From positions 1 through 42,735 of the forward strand of contig NZ_FTPD01000056.1 in the NCBI RefSeq assembly GCF_900156895.1: DNA of 42,735 nucleotides, given 5' to 3'. Every line of letters starts with the position of its first letter. Position 1 is the stretch's first letter. The notes under the pieces are model-generated. The model saw only the letters and a program-made list of their open reading frames with translations, had not been told where the DNA came from and did not search any database. The translations under genes were made by a program, and so were the position numbers. Of the stretch, positions 8,783 through 15,861 are shown in pieces. The DNA is from Mesorhizobium prunaredense (GTDB lineage: Bacteria > Pseudomonadota > Alphaproteobacteria > Rhizobiales > Rhizobiaceae).

Positions 8783-8811
8783 CTTGTCTTGCAGCCAAAT
8801 TCCTGTATAGA
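8783..8811 (+). promoter_or_regulatory. Putative rpsF promoter
   Basis: CTTGTC (8783-8788) and TATAGA (8806-8811) are 17 nt apart, a good housekeeping-sigma match for alphaproteobacteria. It lies just after the phosphoglycerol transferase stop codon. Transcription would start near 8818 and give a leader of roughly 220 nt before rpsF. Confidence 0.6.
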
Positions 8812-9035
8812 CGCCAGCAATCTGCCGGTCCTTGCTGGGGGCTGAACGGAGGGCCGGAGGTTTTTCGAAAACCTTCGTGTGGAGCCAGAAGCGCTTCCGC
8901 CTCCCGTGTCTCCGCTCTCGACCGTCTCGTCATGCTCCTTTCTTCCCCGCCCCGCCACGGATCGCCGGGTCAGAGAAGTTGCAGAGGCTTTTGCCGCCGG
9001 GACCGGGAGAGAAACGAAGAAAGGCAAAGAACAAT
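8812..9035 (+). promoter_or_regulatory. Long structured leader of rpsF-rpsR
   Basis: No gene is seen in these bases. They contain a strong hairpin, AGGTTTT (8858-8864)/AAAACCT (8868-8874), with a 3-nt loop and no T-run after it, so it is not an obvious terminator. Nearer the gene is a GC-rich stretch with GCCGCCGGGACCGG. Many bacteria regulate rpsF operons through an S6:S18-binding leader with an exposed CCG; whether this leader folds that way is untested. Confidence 0.4.
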
Positions 9036-9527
9036 ATGGCTCTTTACGAACATGTGTTTCTTGCCCGGCAGGACCTCTCGCAGCAGCAGGTCGATGCGCT
9101 TGTCGAACAGTACAAGGGCGTCATCTCCGCGAATGGCGGGTCCGTCGGCCGGGTCGAGAACTGGGGACTGAAGTCCCTCACCTACCGGGTCAACAAGAAC
9201 CGGAAGGCATACTACACGCTGATGGACATCACCTGCCCGCCGGTAGCGCTCAACGAGATGGAGCGCCAGATGGGCCTGTCCGAGGATGTGCTGCGGTTCC
9301 TCACCATCAAGGTCGATGCGCACGAGGAAGGCCCGTCGGCGATGATGCAGAAGCGCGAAGAGCGCTCGGAACGTGGCGGCTTCGGCGACCGTGACCGTGG
9401 CCCGCGCTCGTTCGGCGACCGCGATCGCGGCGACCGTGGCGATCGCCCGCCGCGCAGCTTCGGTGGCGATGGTGCAGACCGTGGCCCGCGCCGTCCGCGC
9501 GAAGCTGTTGAAGGGGGTGCAGAATAA
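9036..9527 (+). CDS. rpsF: Ribosomal protein bS6
   Basis: 30S subunit protein that binds 16S rRNA together with bS18. The 163 residues begin MALYEHVFLARQDLS, with the bS6 core up to about residue 100 (WGLKSLTYRVNKNRKAYYTLMDI, LRFLTIKVD). Beyond the core is a roughly 55-residue extension rich in Arg, Gly and Asp (repeated GDRDRG/RGDRGDR units), typical of rhizobial S6 and probably disordered. The frame is open upstream, but the ATG at 9036 gives the true N-terminus. Its TAA overlaps the rpsR ATG by one base (TAATG), so translation of S6 and S18 is coupled. Confidence 0.96.
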   Translation: MALYEHVFLARQDLSQQQVDALVEQYKGVISANGGSVGRVENWGLKSLTYRVNKNRKAYYTLMDITCPPVALNEMERQMGLSEDVLRFLTIKVDAHEEGPSAMMQKREERSERGGFGDRDRGPRSFGDRDRGDRGDRPPRSFGGDGADRGPRRPREAVEGGAE

Positions 9528-9775
9528 TGGTCGACATCAACCAGATCCCGACCCGGCGCCCGTTTCATCGTCGCCGCAAGACCTGCCCGTTCTCCGGCGC
9601 CAACGCGCCCAAGATCGACTACAAGGACGTACGTCTTCTGCAGCGCTATATTTCCGAGCGCGGCAAGATCGTGCCGTCGCGCATCACCGCCGTCAGCCAG
9701 AAGAAGCAGCGCGAGCTCGCCAAGGCGATCAAGCGCGCCCGCTTCCTCGGCCTGCTGCCCTACGTGGTTCGCTAA
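9527..9775 (+). CDS. rpsR: Ribosomal protein bS18
   Basis: 82-residue 30S protein, partner of bS6. It contains the S18 signature KTCPFSGANAPKIDYKDVRLLQRYISERGKI and ends with RARFLGLLPYVVR. It keeps a single Cys near the N-terminus (RRKTCPF). It starts inside the rpsF stop codon and is followed by a palindromic repeat and an intrinsic terminator, so rpsF-rpsR forms a two-gene unit separated from rplI. Confidence 0.97.
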   Translation: MVDINQIPTRRPFHRRRKTCPFSGANAPKIDYKDVRLLQRYISERGKIVPSRITAVSQKKQRELAKAIKRARFLGLLPYVVR

Positions 9776-9787
9776 CACTGATTAGTT

Positions 9788-9836
9788 GACCATGATCTTA
9801 TCCGAAAACCGGTTTCCACTTTTCGGGATCATGGTC
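9788..9836. repeat. Palindromic intergenic repeat, copy A
   Basis: Outer arms GACCATGATC (9788-9797) and GATCATGGTC (9827-9836) are perfectly inverted; inner arms CCGAAAA (9802-9808) and TTTTCGG (9820-9826) also pair. A second copy lies at 33188-33257. This sequence family is, from memory, abundant between genes in Mesorhizobium and Brucella relatives. Confidence 0.8.
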
Positions 9837-9841
9837 TAGCC

Positions 9842-9866
9842 GGCGGACGGTTCGCCGCCCGTTTTT
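9842..9866 (+). terminator. Intrinsic terminator after rpsR
   Basis: A GC-rich stem (9843-9850 with 9855-9862, one A-C mismatch) closed by a TTCG tetraloop runs into TTTTT (9862-9866). It should end the rpsF-rpsR transcript. The rest of the gap to rplI (9867-10042) shows no gene and no convincing promoter. Confidence 0.7.
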
Positions 9867-10042
9867 CCCACGGCGACGGGCGCCGCAGGGTTGCCATCAA
9901 ATCCCGGGTTGAGGTGAAGGCCTCTAACTGCCGCGACAGGCAGGACAGCGACATCGGCGGCGACGCCCTCAGCTTCCTGACCTGTTTCAGACAATTCGGC
10001 GTCGATGCCAGTGATTTGGCGCCCAAACGAAGGAACAAAACC

Positions 10043-10627
10043 ATGGAAGTCATTCTTCTCGAACGCGTTTCCCGCCTCGGCCAGATGGGCGATACCGTCA
10101 AGGTCAAGGATGGATTCGCACGCAACTTCCTGCTGCCGCAGGGCAAGGCGCTGCGCGCCAACGAAGCCAACAAGAAGAAATTCGAAGGCCAGCGCGCCCA
10201 GCTCGAAGCCCGCAACCTCGAGCGCAAGTCCGAGGCGATGCAGATTTCGGAGAAGCTGGACGGCAAGAGCTTCATCGCCGTGCGTTCGGCCGGCGAAACC
10301 GGCCAGCTCTACGGCTCGGTGTCGACCCGCGACATCGCCGAGTTGCTGACGGCGGAAGGTTTCTCGGTCAACCGCAACCAGATCCTGCTCAACCAGCCGA
10401 TCAAGACCATCGGCCTGACCAATGTGGCGATCGCGCTGCATCCGGAAGTCGAGGTCACCATCACGCTCAACATCGCCCGCACGGCCGACGAAGCCGAGCG
10501 CCAGGCCAAGGGCGAGACGCTGACCACAGCCGAAGCCATCTATGGCGACGACATCAACGACAATGCGCGCCCGGACAACTTCTTCGATCCCAATGCCGAG
10601 TTCGAAGGCGGCGAAGACAACGGCTGA
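10043..10627 (+). CDS. rplI: Ribosomal protein bL9
   Basis: 50S protein that binds 23S rRNA near the L1 stalk base. It has 194 residues, starting MEVILLERVSRLGQMGDTVKVKDGFARNFLLPQ (the bL9 N-terminal domain), a helical linker (NEANKKKFEGQRAQLEARNLERK), and the C-terminal domain ending near VAIALHPEVEVTITLNIA. A tail of about 45 acidic residues beyond the E. coli length is usual in rhizobia. The ATG at 10043 is chosen over an in-frame upstream start because of family length and the AAGGA about 7 nt before it. A strong terminator follows. Confidence 0.96.
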   Translation: MEVILLERVSRLGQMGDTVKVKDGFARNFLLPQGKALRANEANKKKFEGQRAQLEARNLERKSEAMQISEKLDGKSFIAVRSAGETGQLYGSVSTRDIAELLTAEGFSVNRNQILLNQPIKTIGLTNVAIALHPEVEVTITLNIARTADEAERQAKGETLTTAEAIYGDDINDNARPDNFFDPNAEFEGGEDNG

Positions 10628-10697
10628 TTGCACGTCACAAGGCGTCAGAGCGGCGCTTTAAAACGTTTCGTCGGCTTCCAGTCATTTCTGGACCAAC

Positions 10698-10724
10698 GCC
10701 CGGGCCCCTCGCCCGGGCATTTTT
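10698..10724 (+). terminator. Intrinsic terminator after rplI
   Basis: GCCCGGGC (10698-10705), loop CCCTC, GCCCGGGC (10711-10718), then ATTTTT. Each arm is itself palindromic, giving a perfect 8-bp stem. It lies about 70 nt after the rplI stop codon. Confidence 0.88.
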
Positions 10725-10766
10725 GTGCCAAAAGGAACTTTTCGACCCCCTATATGTTGAGGCAGA

Positions 10767-10809
10767 CTGCAGCGCCGCGCGTCCTTTGGACGCGCAAAGG
10801 ACGCTGTAG
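10767..10809. repeat. Palindromic repeat with two alternative stems upstream of cfa
   Basis: Outer arms CTGCAGCG (10767-10774) and CGCTGTAG (10802-10809) pair with one mismatch. Inside, GCGCGTCC (10777-10784)/GGACGCGC (10788-10795) forms one perfect stem and GTCCTTT (10781-10787)/AAAGGAC (10796-10802) another that excludes it. This fits a short dispersed Mesorhizobium-type repeat. It would lie in the 5' leader of the cyclopropane synthase gene if the promoter is upstream. Confidence 0.65.
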
Positions 10810-10869
10810 ATCTCGATTTTCGAGGTCATGCGCCGAGACAGCGTGTCTGACCGAGAGGGGACATTGGTC

Positions 10870-12159
10870 ATGAATATTCTGCTGAAACGCATTCTCGACC
10901 GCCTGGTGCGCACCGGCAATCTAAAGGTCACCGGACCGAAAGGCCTCTCGGTGACTTTCGGTGACGGCAGCGGTGATCTTGTGCACATGCACATCAAGAC
11001 CACGCATGCCGAGCGCGCCATCACCTTCGATCCGATGCTGGCGGTGCCGGAAGCCTATATGGACGGTGAGCTCGACATACTCGAGGGCGGCGTGCTGGGG
11101 GTGATGCGCATTGCCTTCCAGAACATGGATAGCGGCGGCATCGACGCCACCTGGTCGAAGGCGATAGAAGGCCTGCGTCACGCTTTCCGCCGGCTGCAGC
11201 AGATCAACACGGCGGCGCGCGCGCGCCGCAACGTGCAGCGCCACTATGATCTGTCAGGCGACCTCTACAGGCTCTTCCTCGACAAGGACATGCAGTATTC
11301 CTGCGCCTATTTCGAGCAGCCGGACATGACGCTCGACGAGGCGCAGGCAGCCAAGAAGCGCCATATTGCCGCCAAGCTCAGGCTGAAGGCCGGCCAGACG
11401 GTGCTCGACATCGGCTCCGGCTGGGGTGGGCTCGGTCTCTATCTCGCCAAGTCCTTCGACGTCGACGTGCAAGGTGTGACGTTGTCGACCGAGCAGCATG
11501 GCGTCGCCACCGACCGCGCCCATGCGCAAGGCCTGGAAAACCGCGCGCATTTCGAAGTGAGGGATTACCGCGAGCTCAACGAGCGCTTCGACCGCGTCGT
11601 CTCGGTCGGCATGTTCGAGCATGTCGGCGTCAACCACTACCGCACCTTCTTCGACAAATCGGCGACGCTCTTGAAGCCGGACGGCGTCATGCTGCTGCAC
11701 ACGATCGGCCGCTCCGGCGCGCCGTGGGCAACCAGCGCCTTCATCCGCAAATACATTTTCCCGGGCGGCTACGTCCCCTCGCTCTCGGAAGTGATGCCGG
11801 CGATCGAAAAGTCGGGCCTCATCGTCACCGACATCGAAGTCCTGCGGCTACATTATGCCGAGACGCTGAGGCATTGGAGCCAGCGCTTTGCCGCCAACCG
11901 CGACAAGGCCAAGGCGATCTATGACGAGCGTTTCTGCCGCATGTGGGAGTTCTATCTGGCAGCCTCGGAAGCCGCATTCCGCTGGCAGGATCTGGTGGTC
12001 TTCCAAATCCAGATCGCCAAGAAGAACGACACGCTGCCGATGTCTCGCGACTATATGGCCAAATGCGAGAAGGCGTTGCAGCTGCGCGACATGGGGCATC
12101 GCCCAAAAGCCCCTGCCGCCAAGCCCGCCCGGCGCCGCAAGGTGGCGGATATGGAATAG
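10870..12159 (+). CDS. cfa: Cyclopropane-fatty-acyl-phospholipid synthase
   Basis: SAM-dependent enzyme that adds a methylene bridge across the double bond of unsaturated acyl chains in membrane phospholipids. It has 429 residues: an N-terminal lipid-binding part (to about 110), then the methyltransferase fold with LDIGSGWGGLGLYLA for SAM, the family QYSCAYF motif, VSVGMFEHVG, and the HTIGRSG and HYAETLRHW segments. The ATG at 10870 is preferred, with GAGGGG about 10 nt upstream; an in-frame upstream start at 10828 would fall in the repeat-derived leader. It stands alone, followed by a terminator. Rhizobia often carry two cfa genes; which paralogue this is cannot be told. Confidence 0.92.
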   Translation: MNILLKRILDRLVRTGNLKVTGPKGLSVTFGDGSGDLVHMHIKTTHAERAITFDPMLAVPEAYMDGELDILEGGVLGVMRIAFQNMDSGGIDATWSKAIEGLRHAFRRLQQINTAARARRNVQRHYDLSGDLYRLFLDKDMQYSCAYFEQPDMTLDEAQAAKKRHIAAKLRLKAGQTVLDIGSGWGGLGLYLAKSFDVDVQGVTLSTEQHGVATDRAHAQGLENRAHFEVRDYRELNERFDRVVSVGMFEHVGVNHYRTFFDKSATLLKPDGVMLLHTIGRSGAPWATSAFIRKYIFPGGYVPSLSEVMPAIEKSGLIVTDIEVLRLHYAETLRHWSQRFAANRDKAKAIYDERFCRMWEFYLAASEAAFRWQDLVVFQIQIAKKNDTLPMSRDYMAKCEKALQLRDMGHRPKAPAAKPARRRKVADME

Positions 12160-12215
12160 ACCGCCGGCGATCACGCCATTGCCGCTTGCCATTGCCGGCC
12201 CACACGCTGAAAAAG

Positions 12216-12242
12216 GTCTCGCCGTCGCCGCGAGACTTTTTT
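12216..12242 (+). terminator. Intrinsic terminator between cfa and the YnfA-like gene
   Basis: GTCTCGC (12216-12222) and GCGAGAC (12230-12236) with a 7-nt loop, followed by TTTTTT (12237-12242). AAAAA precedes the stem, so it can act in both directions. The T-run ends 1 nt before the ATG of the next gene. Confidence 0.85.
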
Positions 12243-12243
12243 C

Positions 12244-12567
12244 ATGACCTATCTCATCTACATCGTTGCTGCCCTTGCCGAGATCGCCGGCTGCTTTTCG
12301 ATCTGGGCGTGGTGGCGGCTGGAAAAGTCGCCGCTGTGGCTGGCGCCAGGCCTGGTCTCGCTCGCCTTGTTCGGCTTCCTGCTGGCGCTGGTAGACATCA
12401 GTGCTGCGGGCCGCACCTATGCCGCCTATGGCGGCATCTACATCGCCGCCTCGCTCGGATGGCTGTGGCTGGTGGAAGGCGTGCGCCCCGACCGCTGGGA
12501 CCTTGCCGGTTCCGCGCTCTGCATCGTCGGCGCCTCGGTGATCCTGCTCGCACCTCGGGGTGCCTGA
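12244..12567 (+). CDS. YnfA/UPF0060 family small membrane protein
   Basis: 107-residue integral membrane protein with four predicted helices (about 4-24, 31-50, 60-77, 84-103). It has the family landmarks AEIAGCFSIWAWWR near the start and the highly conserved RTYAAYGGIYIAASLGWLWLVEG segment. The fold is related to small multidrug resistance proteins, but transport is not established. Length and N-terminus match E. coli YnfA, so the ATG at 12244 is secure; yet the sequence just before it is a terminator hairpin and T-run, leaving no ordinary ribosome binding site. The next gene starts 3 nt after its stop, which suggests coupled translation. Confidence 0.9.
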   Translation: MTYLIYIVAALAEIAGCFSIWAWWRLEKSPLWLAPGLVSLALFGFLLALVDISAAGRTYAAYGGIYIAASLGWLWLVEGVRPDRWDLAGSALCIVGASVILLAPRGA

Positions 12568-12570
12568 GCT

Positions 12571-13533
12571 ATGGAACTGCCTATCCCGCTTCGACAGGGC
12601 GTCGAGCGCCTCCTCGAAAAAGTGCCGCTGCCGACGCTGAAGCAAGCGGCAAAAACGCTGTCGGACCGCTATCGCGCCGAACTGCGCGACGGCCGCCTGC
12701 ATATGGCCGAGGAGATCGCGGTCAAGGCATATCTGGCGACGCGGCTGCCGGCGACCTATGCCGCCGTCCGTGCCAGTCTCGATGCGGTCAGCGAGGCAAG
12801 ACCCGATCATGCACCCAAAACCCTGCTCGACGTCGGCGCCGGCCCTGGCACCGTGCTTTGGGCTGCGCTCGATCTCTGGCCCGACCTCGAGCAGGCGGTG
12901 CTGATCGAGGCGAGCGCCGCGGTGCGCCGGGTCGGCGCAGCGCTTGCCGCTGAGGCGATGACGGCCAGGGTCGCCTGGCTGGCCGGCGATGTCAGCCTCG
13001 ATCTCGCCGATCTCAAGCCGGCCGAGCTGGTCACCTGCGCCTATCTGCTGGACGAGATCGGACCGGTGTCGCTGCCAAAACTCATCGACCGGCTCTGGCA
13101 CCTGACCGACGACACGCTGCTGGTCGTCGAGCCGGGCACGCCGGCCGGATGGCAGCGCATCCTTGCCGTGCGCCGGCAGCTGATCGAGGCGGGCGCGCAC
13201 GTGTTTGCGCCTTGCCCGCATAAGTCACCCTGCCCGCTGGCGCCGCCCGACTGGTGCCATTTTTCGCGCCGTGTCGCGCGTTCGCGCCTGCACCGGCTGG
13301 CCAAGGACGCCGACGTGCCATGGGAGGACGAGAAATTCATCTATGTCGCTGCCTCCCGCCAAGCTGTTGCCCCGCCGCAGGCGCGTGTGATCGCACCGCC
13401 GAAATCGGGCTCGGGCAAGGTCCTGCTGAAACTTTGCGAGAAGGACGGCAGCGCCGACGAGAAACTGTTCACCAAGCGCGACGGTGAACTGTTCAAGGCA
13501 GCGCGGCGGCTCGACTGGGGTGATTCCGCCTAG
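12571..13533 (+). CDS. Rsm22-like small ribosomal subunit assembly methyltransferase-fold protein
   Basis: 320 residues matching the Rsm22 family (PF09243), known from mitochondrial ribosome assembly and present in alphaproteobacteria. The N-terminal helical part is followed by a SAM-binding motif, LLDVGAGPGTVLWAA (about 88-102), and the family pattern CAYLLDEIGP. A cysteine cluster (APCPHKSPCPLAPPDWCHFSRR, about 213-235) probably binds metal, likely an iron-sulfur cluster as in mitochondrial homologues. The exact reaction is unknown. It starts 3 nt after the YnfA-like gene. The C-terminal 60 residues are Lys-rich and end in RLDWGDSA. Confidence 0.85.
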   Translation: MELPIPLRQGVERLLEKVPLPTLKQAAKTLSDRYRAELRDGRLHMAEEIAVKAYLATRLPATYAAVRASLDAVSEARPDHAPKTLLDVGAGPGTVLWAALDLWPDLEQAVLIEASAAVRRVGAALAAEAMTARVAWLAGDVSLDLADLKPAELVTCAYLLDEIGPVSLPKLIDRLWHLTDDTLLVVEPGTPAGWQRILAVRRQLIEAGAHVFAPCPHKSPCPLAPPDWCHFSRRVARSRLHRLAKDADVPWEDEKFIYVAASRQAVAPPQARVIAPPKSGSGKVLLKLCEKDGSADEKLFTKRDGELFKAARRLDWGDSA

Positions 13534-13560
13534 GGGCTTCGGCCCGCGTCAACTACACAC

Positions 13561-13589
13561 TTGATTTTGTTCTTCATTTGTTCTAATTA
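13561..13589 (+). promoter_or_regulatory. Putative LexA-controlled promoter of dnaB
   Basis: GTTC (13569-13572), 7 nt, GTTC (13580-13583) is an exact match to the alphaproteobacterial SOS box GTTC-N7-GTTC. It sits between TTGATT (13561-13566) and TAATTA (13584-13589), which are 17 nt apart. LexA bound here would occlude polymerase. The leader downstream (13590-13775) holds no gene but contains small stems, including CCGTCC/GGACGG (13642-13656). Confidence 0.6.
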
Positions 13590-13775
13590 TCGCGCAGAAT
13601 CACGACCTTACCGAGTCAACCGGAATCGGAGCACGGGAATTCCGTCCTGTGGACGGTTTATCGTTCCTGTGAACAGTGGGCATCAAAGCCGGTTGGACAG
13701 GTACTGTTGCAGATATGTCAGCACTGATTTTTCCCATTCTGATATCGAGGAGCCGGGATCGAAATCGGGGACATC

Positions 13776-15266
13776 ATGGCAGAAGCAGCGCGAAAATTCG
13801 GCGTGGCGGAAACACCGCTCTATCGCGAGGCACCGAACAATATCGAGGCCGAGCAGGCGCTGCTCGGCGCCATCCTCGTCAACAACGACGCCTTCTACCG
13901 GGTCTCGGATTTCCTGAAATCCGGCCATTTTTACGAGCCGCTGCACAGAAAAATCTTTGAGGTCGCCGCCGAGCTCATCCGTATGGGCAAGATAGCGACA
14001 CCGATCACGCTGAAGACCTTTTTGCCGGCCGACGAGAGGGTCGGCGACATGACGGTTGCGCAATATGTGGTACGGCTGGCCGTCGAGGCGGTCACCGTCG
14101 TCAACGCCGCCGACTACGGCCGCGCCATCTATGATCTCGCCACGCGACGCGCCCTGATCACCGTCGGCGAAGACATGGTCAACATCGCCTACGACGCGCC
14201 GGTCGACATGTCGCCATCCGAGCAGATCGAGGATGCCGAGCGGCGCCTGTTCGAACTGGCCGAGACCGGCCGCTACGATGGCGGCTTCGAGAGCTTCACC
14301 GACGCGGTCAAGACCGCCGTCGACATGGCCAACGCCGCCTATATGCGCGACGGCCATCTGTCGGGCGTCGCCACGGGCCTGCGCGATCTCGACCGCCGCA
14401 TGGGCGGCCTGCAGCCGTCCGATCTGATCATCATCGCCGGCCGCCCCGGCATGGGCAAGACCTCGCTTGCTACCAACATGGCCTTCAACATCGCCGAAGC
14501 CTATGTGCCGGCGCAACAGGCCGACGGTTCGTTCAAGGCGGCAAATGGCGGCGTCGTCGGCTTCTTCTCGCTCGAAATGTCGTCGGAACAGCTCGCCACC
14601 CGCATCATTTCCGAACAGACCGAAATCCCGTCGTCGAAAATCCGCCGCGGCGAGATCAGCGAAATGGATTTCGAAAAGCTGGTAGCCTGTTCGCAGACCA
14701 TGCAGAAGATCCCGCTGTTCATCGACCAGACCGGCGGTATCTCGATCGCCCAGCTGTCGGCGCGGGCGCGGCGGCTGAAGCGCCAGCGCGGCCTCGACGT
14801 CATCGTCATCGACTATATCCAGCTGATGCAAGGGTCGAGCGCCAAATCCTCGCAGAACCGCGTGCAGGAGATCACCGAGATCACCACCGGCCTGAAGGCG
14901 CTGGCCAAGGAGCTTGCCGTGCCGATCATTGCGCTGTCGCAGCTGTCGCGTCAGGTCGAAAGCCGCGACGACAAGCGCCCGCAGCTCTCGGATCTGCGCG
15001 AATCGGGTTCGATCGAGCAGGACGCCGACGTGGTGATGTTCGTCTACCGCGAGGAATATTACCTGAAGAACCGCGAGCCGAAGCCCGGCACCGACGAATA
15101 CATCAAATGGGAACACGAGATGAACGAGATGCGCGGCAAGGCCGAGGTCATCGTCGCCAAGCAACGCCATGGACCGACCGGCTCGGTCAGCCTCGCCTTC
15201 CAGGGCGAGTTCACCCGCTTCTCCGACCTCGCCGAGGAGCATCATATTGCGGAGAGGTTTGAGTAG
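13776..15266 (+). CDS. dnaB: Replicative DNA helicase DnaB
   Basis: Hexameric 5'-3' helicase that unwinds DNA at the replication fork. It has 496 residues: an N-terminal domain (to about 130, beginning with NNIEAEQALLGAIL), a linker, and a RecA-like C-terminal domain with Walker A GRPGMGKTSLA (about 221-231), Walker B VIVIDYIQLM (about 342-351), and the SQLSRQVESR.DKRP.LSDLRESGSIEQDADVV signature. It ends with the expected DLAEEH..A. No intein or insertion is visible. A GGGGA lies 5-9 nt before the ATG. A small secreted-protein gene begins 2 nt after the stop. The upstream promoter contains a LexA box, so SOS control is possible. Confidence 0.97.
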   Translation: MAEAARKFGVAETPLYREAPNNIEAEQALLGAILVNNDAFYRVSDFLKSGHFYEPLHRKIFEVAAELIRMGKIATPITLKTFLPADERVGDMTVAQYVVRLAVEAVTVVNAADYGRAIYDLATRRALITVGEDMVNIAYDAPVDMSPSEQIEDAERRLFELAETGRYDGGFESFTDAVKTAVDMANAAYMRDGHLSGVATGLRDLDRRMGGLQPSDLIIIAGRPGMGKTSLATNMAFNIAEAYVPAQQADGSFKAANGGVVGFFSLEMSSEQLATRIISEQTEIPSSKIRRGEISEMDFEKLVACSQTMQKIPLFIDQTGGISIAQLSARARRLKRQRGLDVIVIDYIQLMQGSSAKSSQNRVQEITEITTGLKALAKELAVPIIALSQLSRQVESRDDKRPQLSDLRESGSIEQDADVVMFVYREEYYLKNREPKPGTDEYIKWEHEMNEMRGKAEVIVAKQRHGPTGSVSLAFQGEFTRFSDLAEEHHIAERFE

Positions 15267-15268
15267 GC

Positions 15269-15781
15269 ATGGGTAAGCGTTTCAGGTTTTCTGTCTGCCT
15301 GACTCTCGTGCTCGTCAGCGCGGCTGTCCTGCCTGACGTCGCTTCAGCTTGTTCCATGCCTGCAAACTGGACGCCACAACGAGCATTTGCTGAGGCGGCC
15401 CTGGTGTTCCGAGGCTTGGTGACAGCCACAGAGCTTAGTCCGACAAAGCTTGGAATTGTCCCAGCCGATGAGGGTGATGGTCGGATACTGGTTAACGTTC
15501 GCTACGAGACAATGGAGGTGTTCAAGGGCAACCCGGAACCGAATGGTGTGATCTCCACGACCACTCTGATCATGGGAGGATGCGGCGTACCTGTTCTGGC
15601 TGGGCAAAATTTCTTGTTTTACGTCGACGCGATTGATGAGGAGACGCGAAAAACGGAGCCTGAGTTTGCAGGCCAAACACAAGGCATGATCTCCATTTAC
15701 GACACCCAGATGCTATCGCCCAATCCGCAGTTGCTCGATGAGTCGCTTGCCGAAGTACGCGCTCTCGCCAAGAAACACTGA
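15269..15781 (+). CDS. Secreted NTR/TIMP-like protein of unknown function
   Basis: 170 residues with a Sec signal peptide (1-27) and a likely cleavage before Cys28 (VASA|CSM). The mature protein resembles the netrin/TIMP-like OB-fold group: an N-terminal Cys, then VFRGLV, VNVRYETMEVFKG, and GGCGVPVLAGQNFLFYV. Bacterial members have no settled function. The gene is visibly richer in A and T than dnaB and radA and uses less GC-biased codons, suggesting later acquisition. It starts 2 nt after dnaB, with GGAGAGG inside the dnaB end as a ribosome binding site, so it depends on dnaB transcription. In many Rhizobiales I recall alr at this position. Confidence 0.65.
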   Translation: MGKRFRFSVCLTLVLVSAAVLPDVASACSMPANWTPQRAFAEAALVFRGLVTATELSPTKLGIVPADEGDGRILVNVRYETMEVFKGNPEPNGVISTTTLIMGGCGVPVLAGQNFLFYVDAIDEETRKTEPEFAGQTQGMISIYDTQMLSPNPQLLDESLAEVRALAKKH

Positions 15782-15861
15782 ATTGTATCCGCGCTCGCCA
15801 AATCCCGGCCGAAAATGCGGACGTTCTCGATCCGCCTCCCTTCTAAAGTATGCGAGATTTC

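Noticed and set aside
8858..8874. Terminator after the phosphoglycerol transferase
   Set aside because: The stem is perfect but no T-run follows on either strand in the right place, and it lies downstream of the likely rpsF promoter.
13676..13960. Small plus-strand gene upstream of and overlapping dnaB
   Set aside because: No ribosome binding site at a usable start; it runs into dnaB in another frame.
13683..15245. 520-residue minus-strand frame opposite dnaB
   Set aside because: It is a shadow of dnaB, with Arg/Gly/Asp-rich content and no ribosome binding site or family match.
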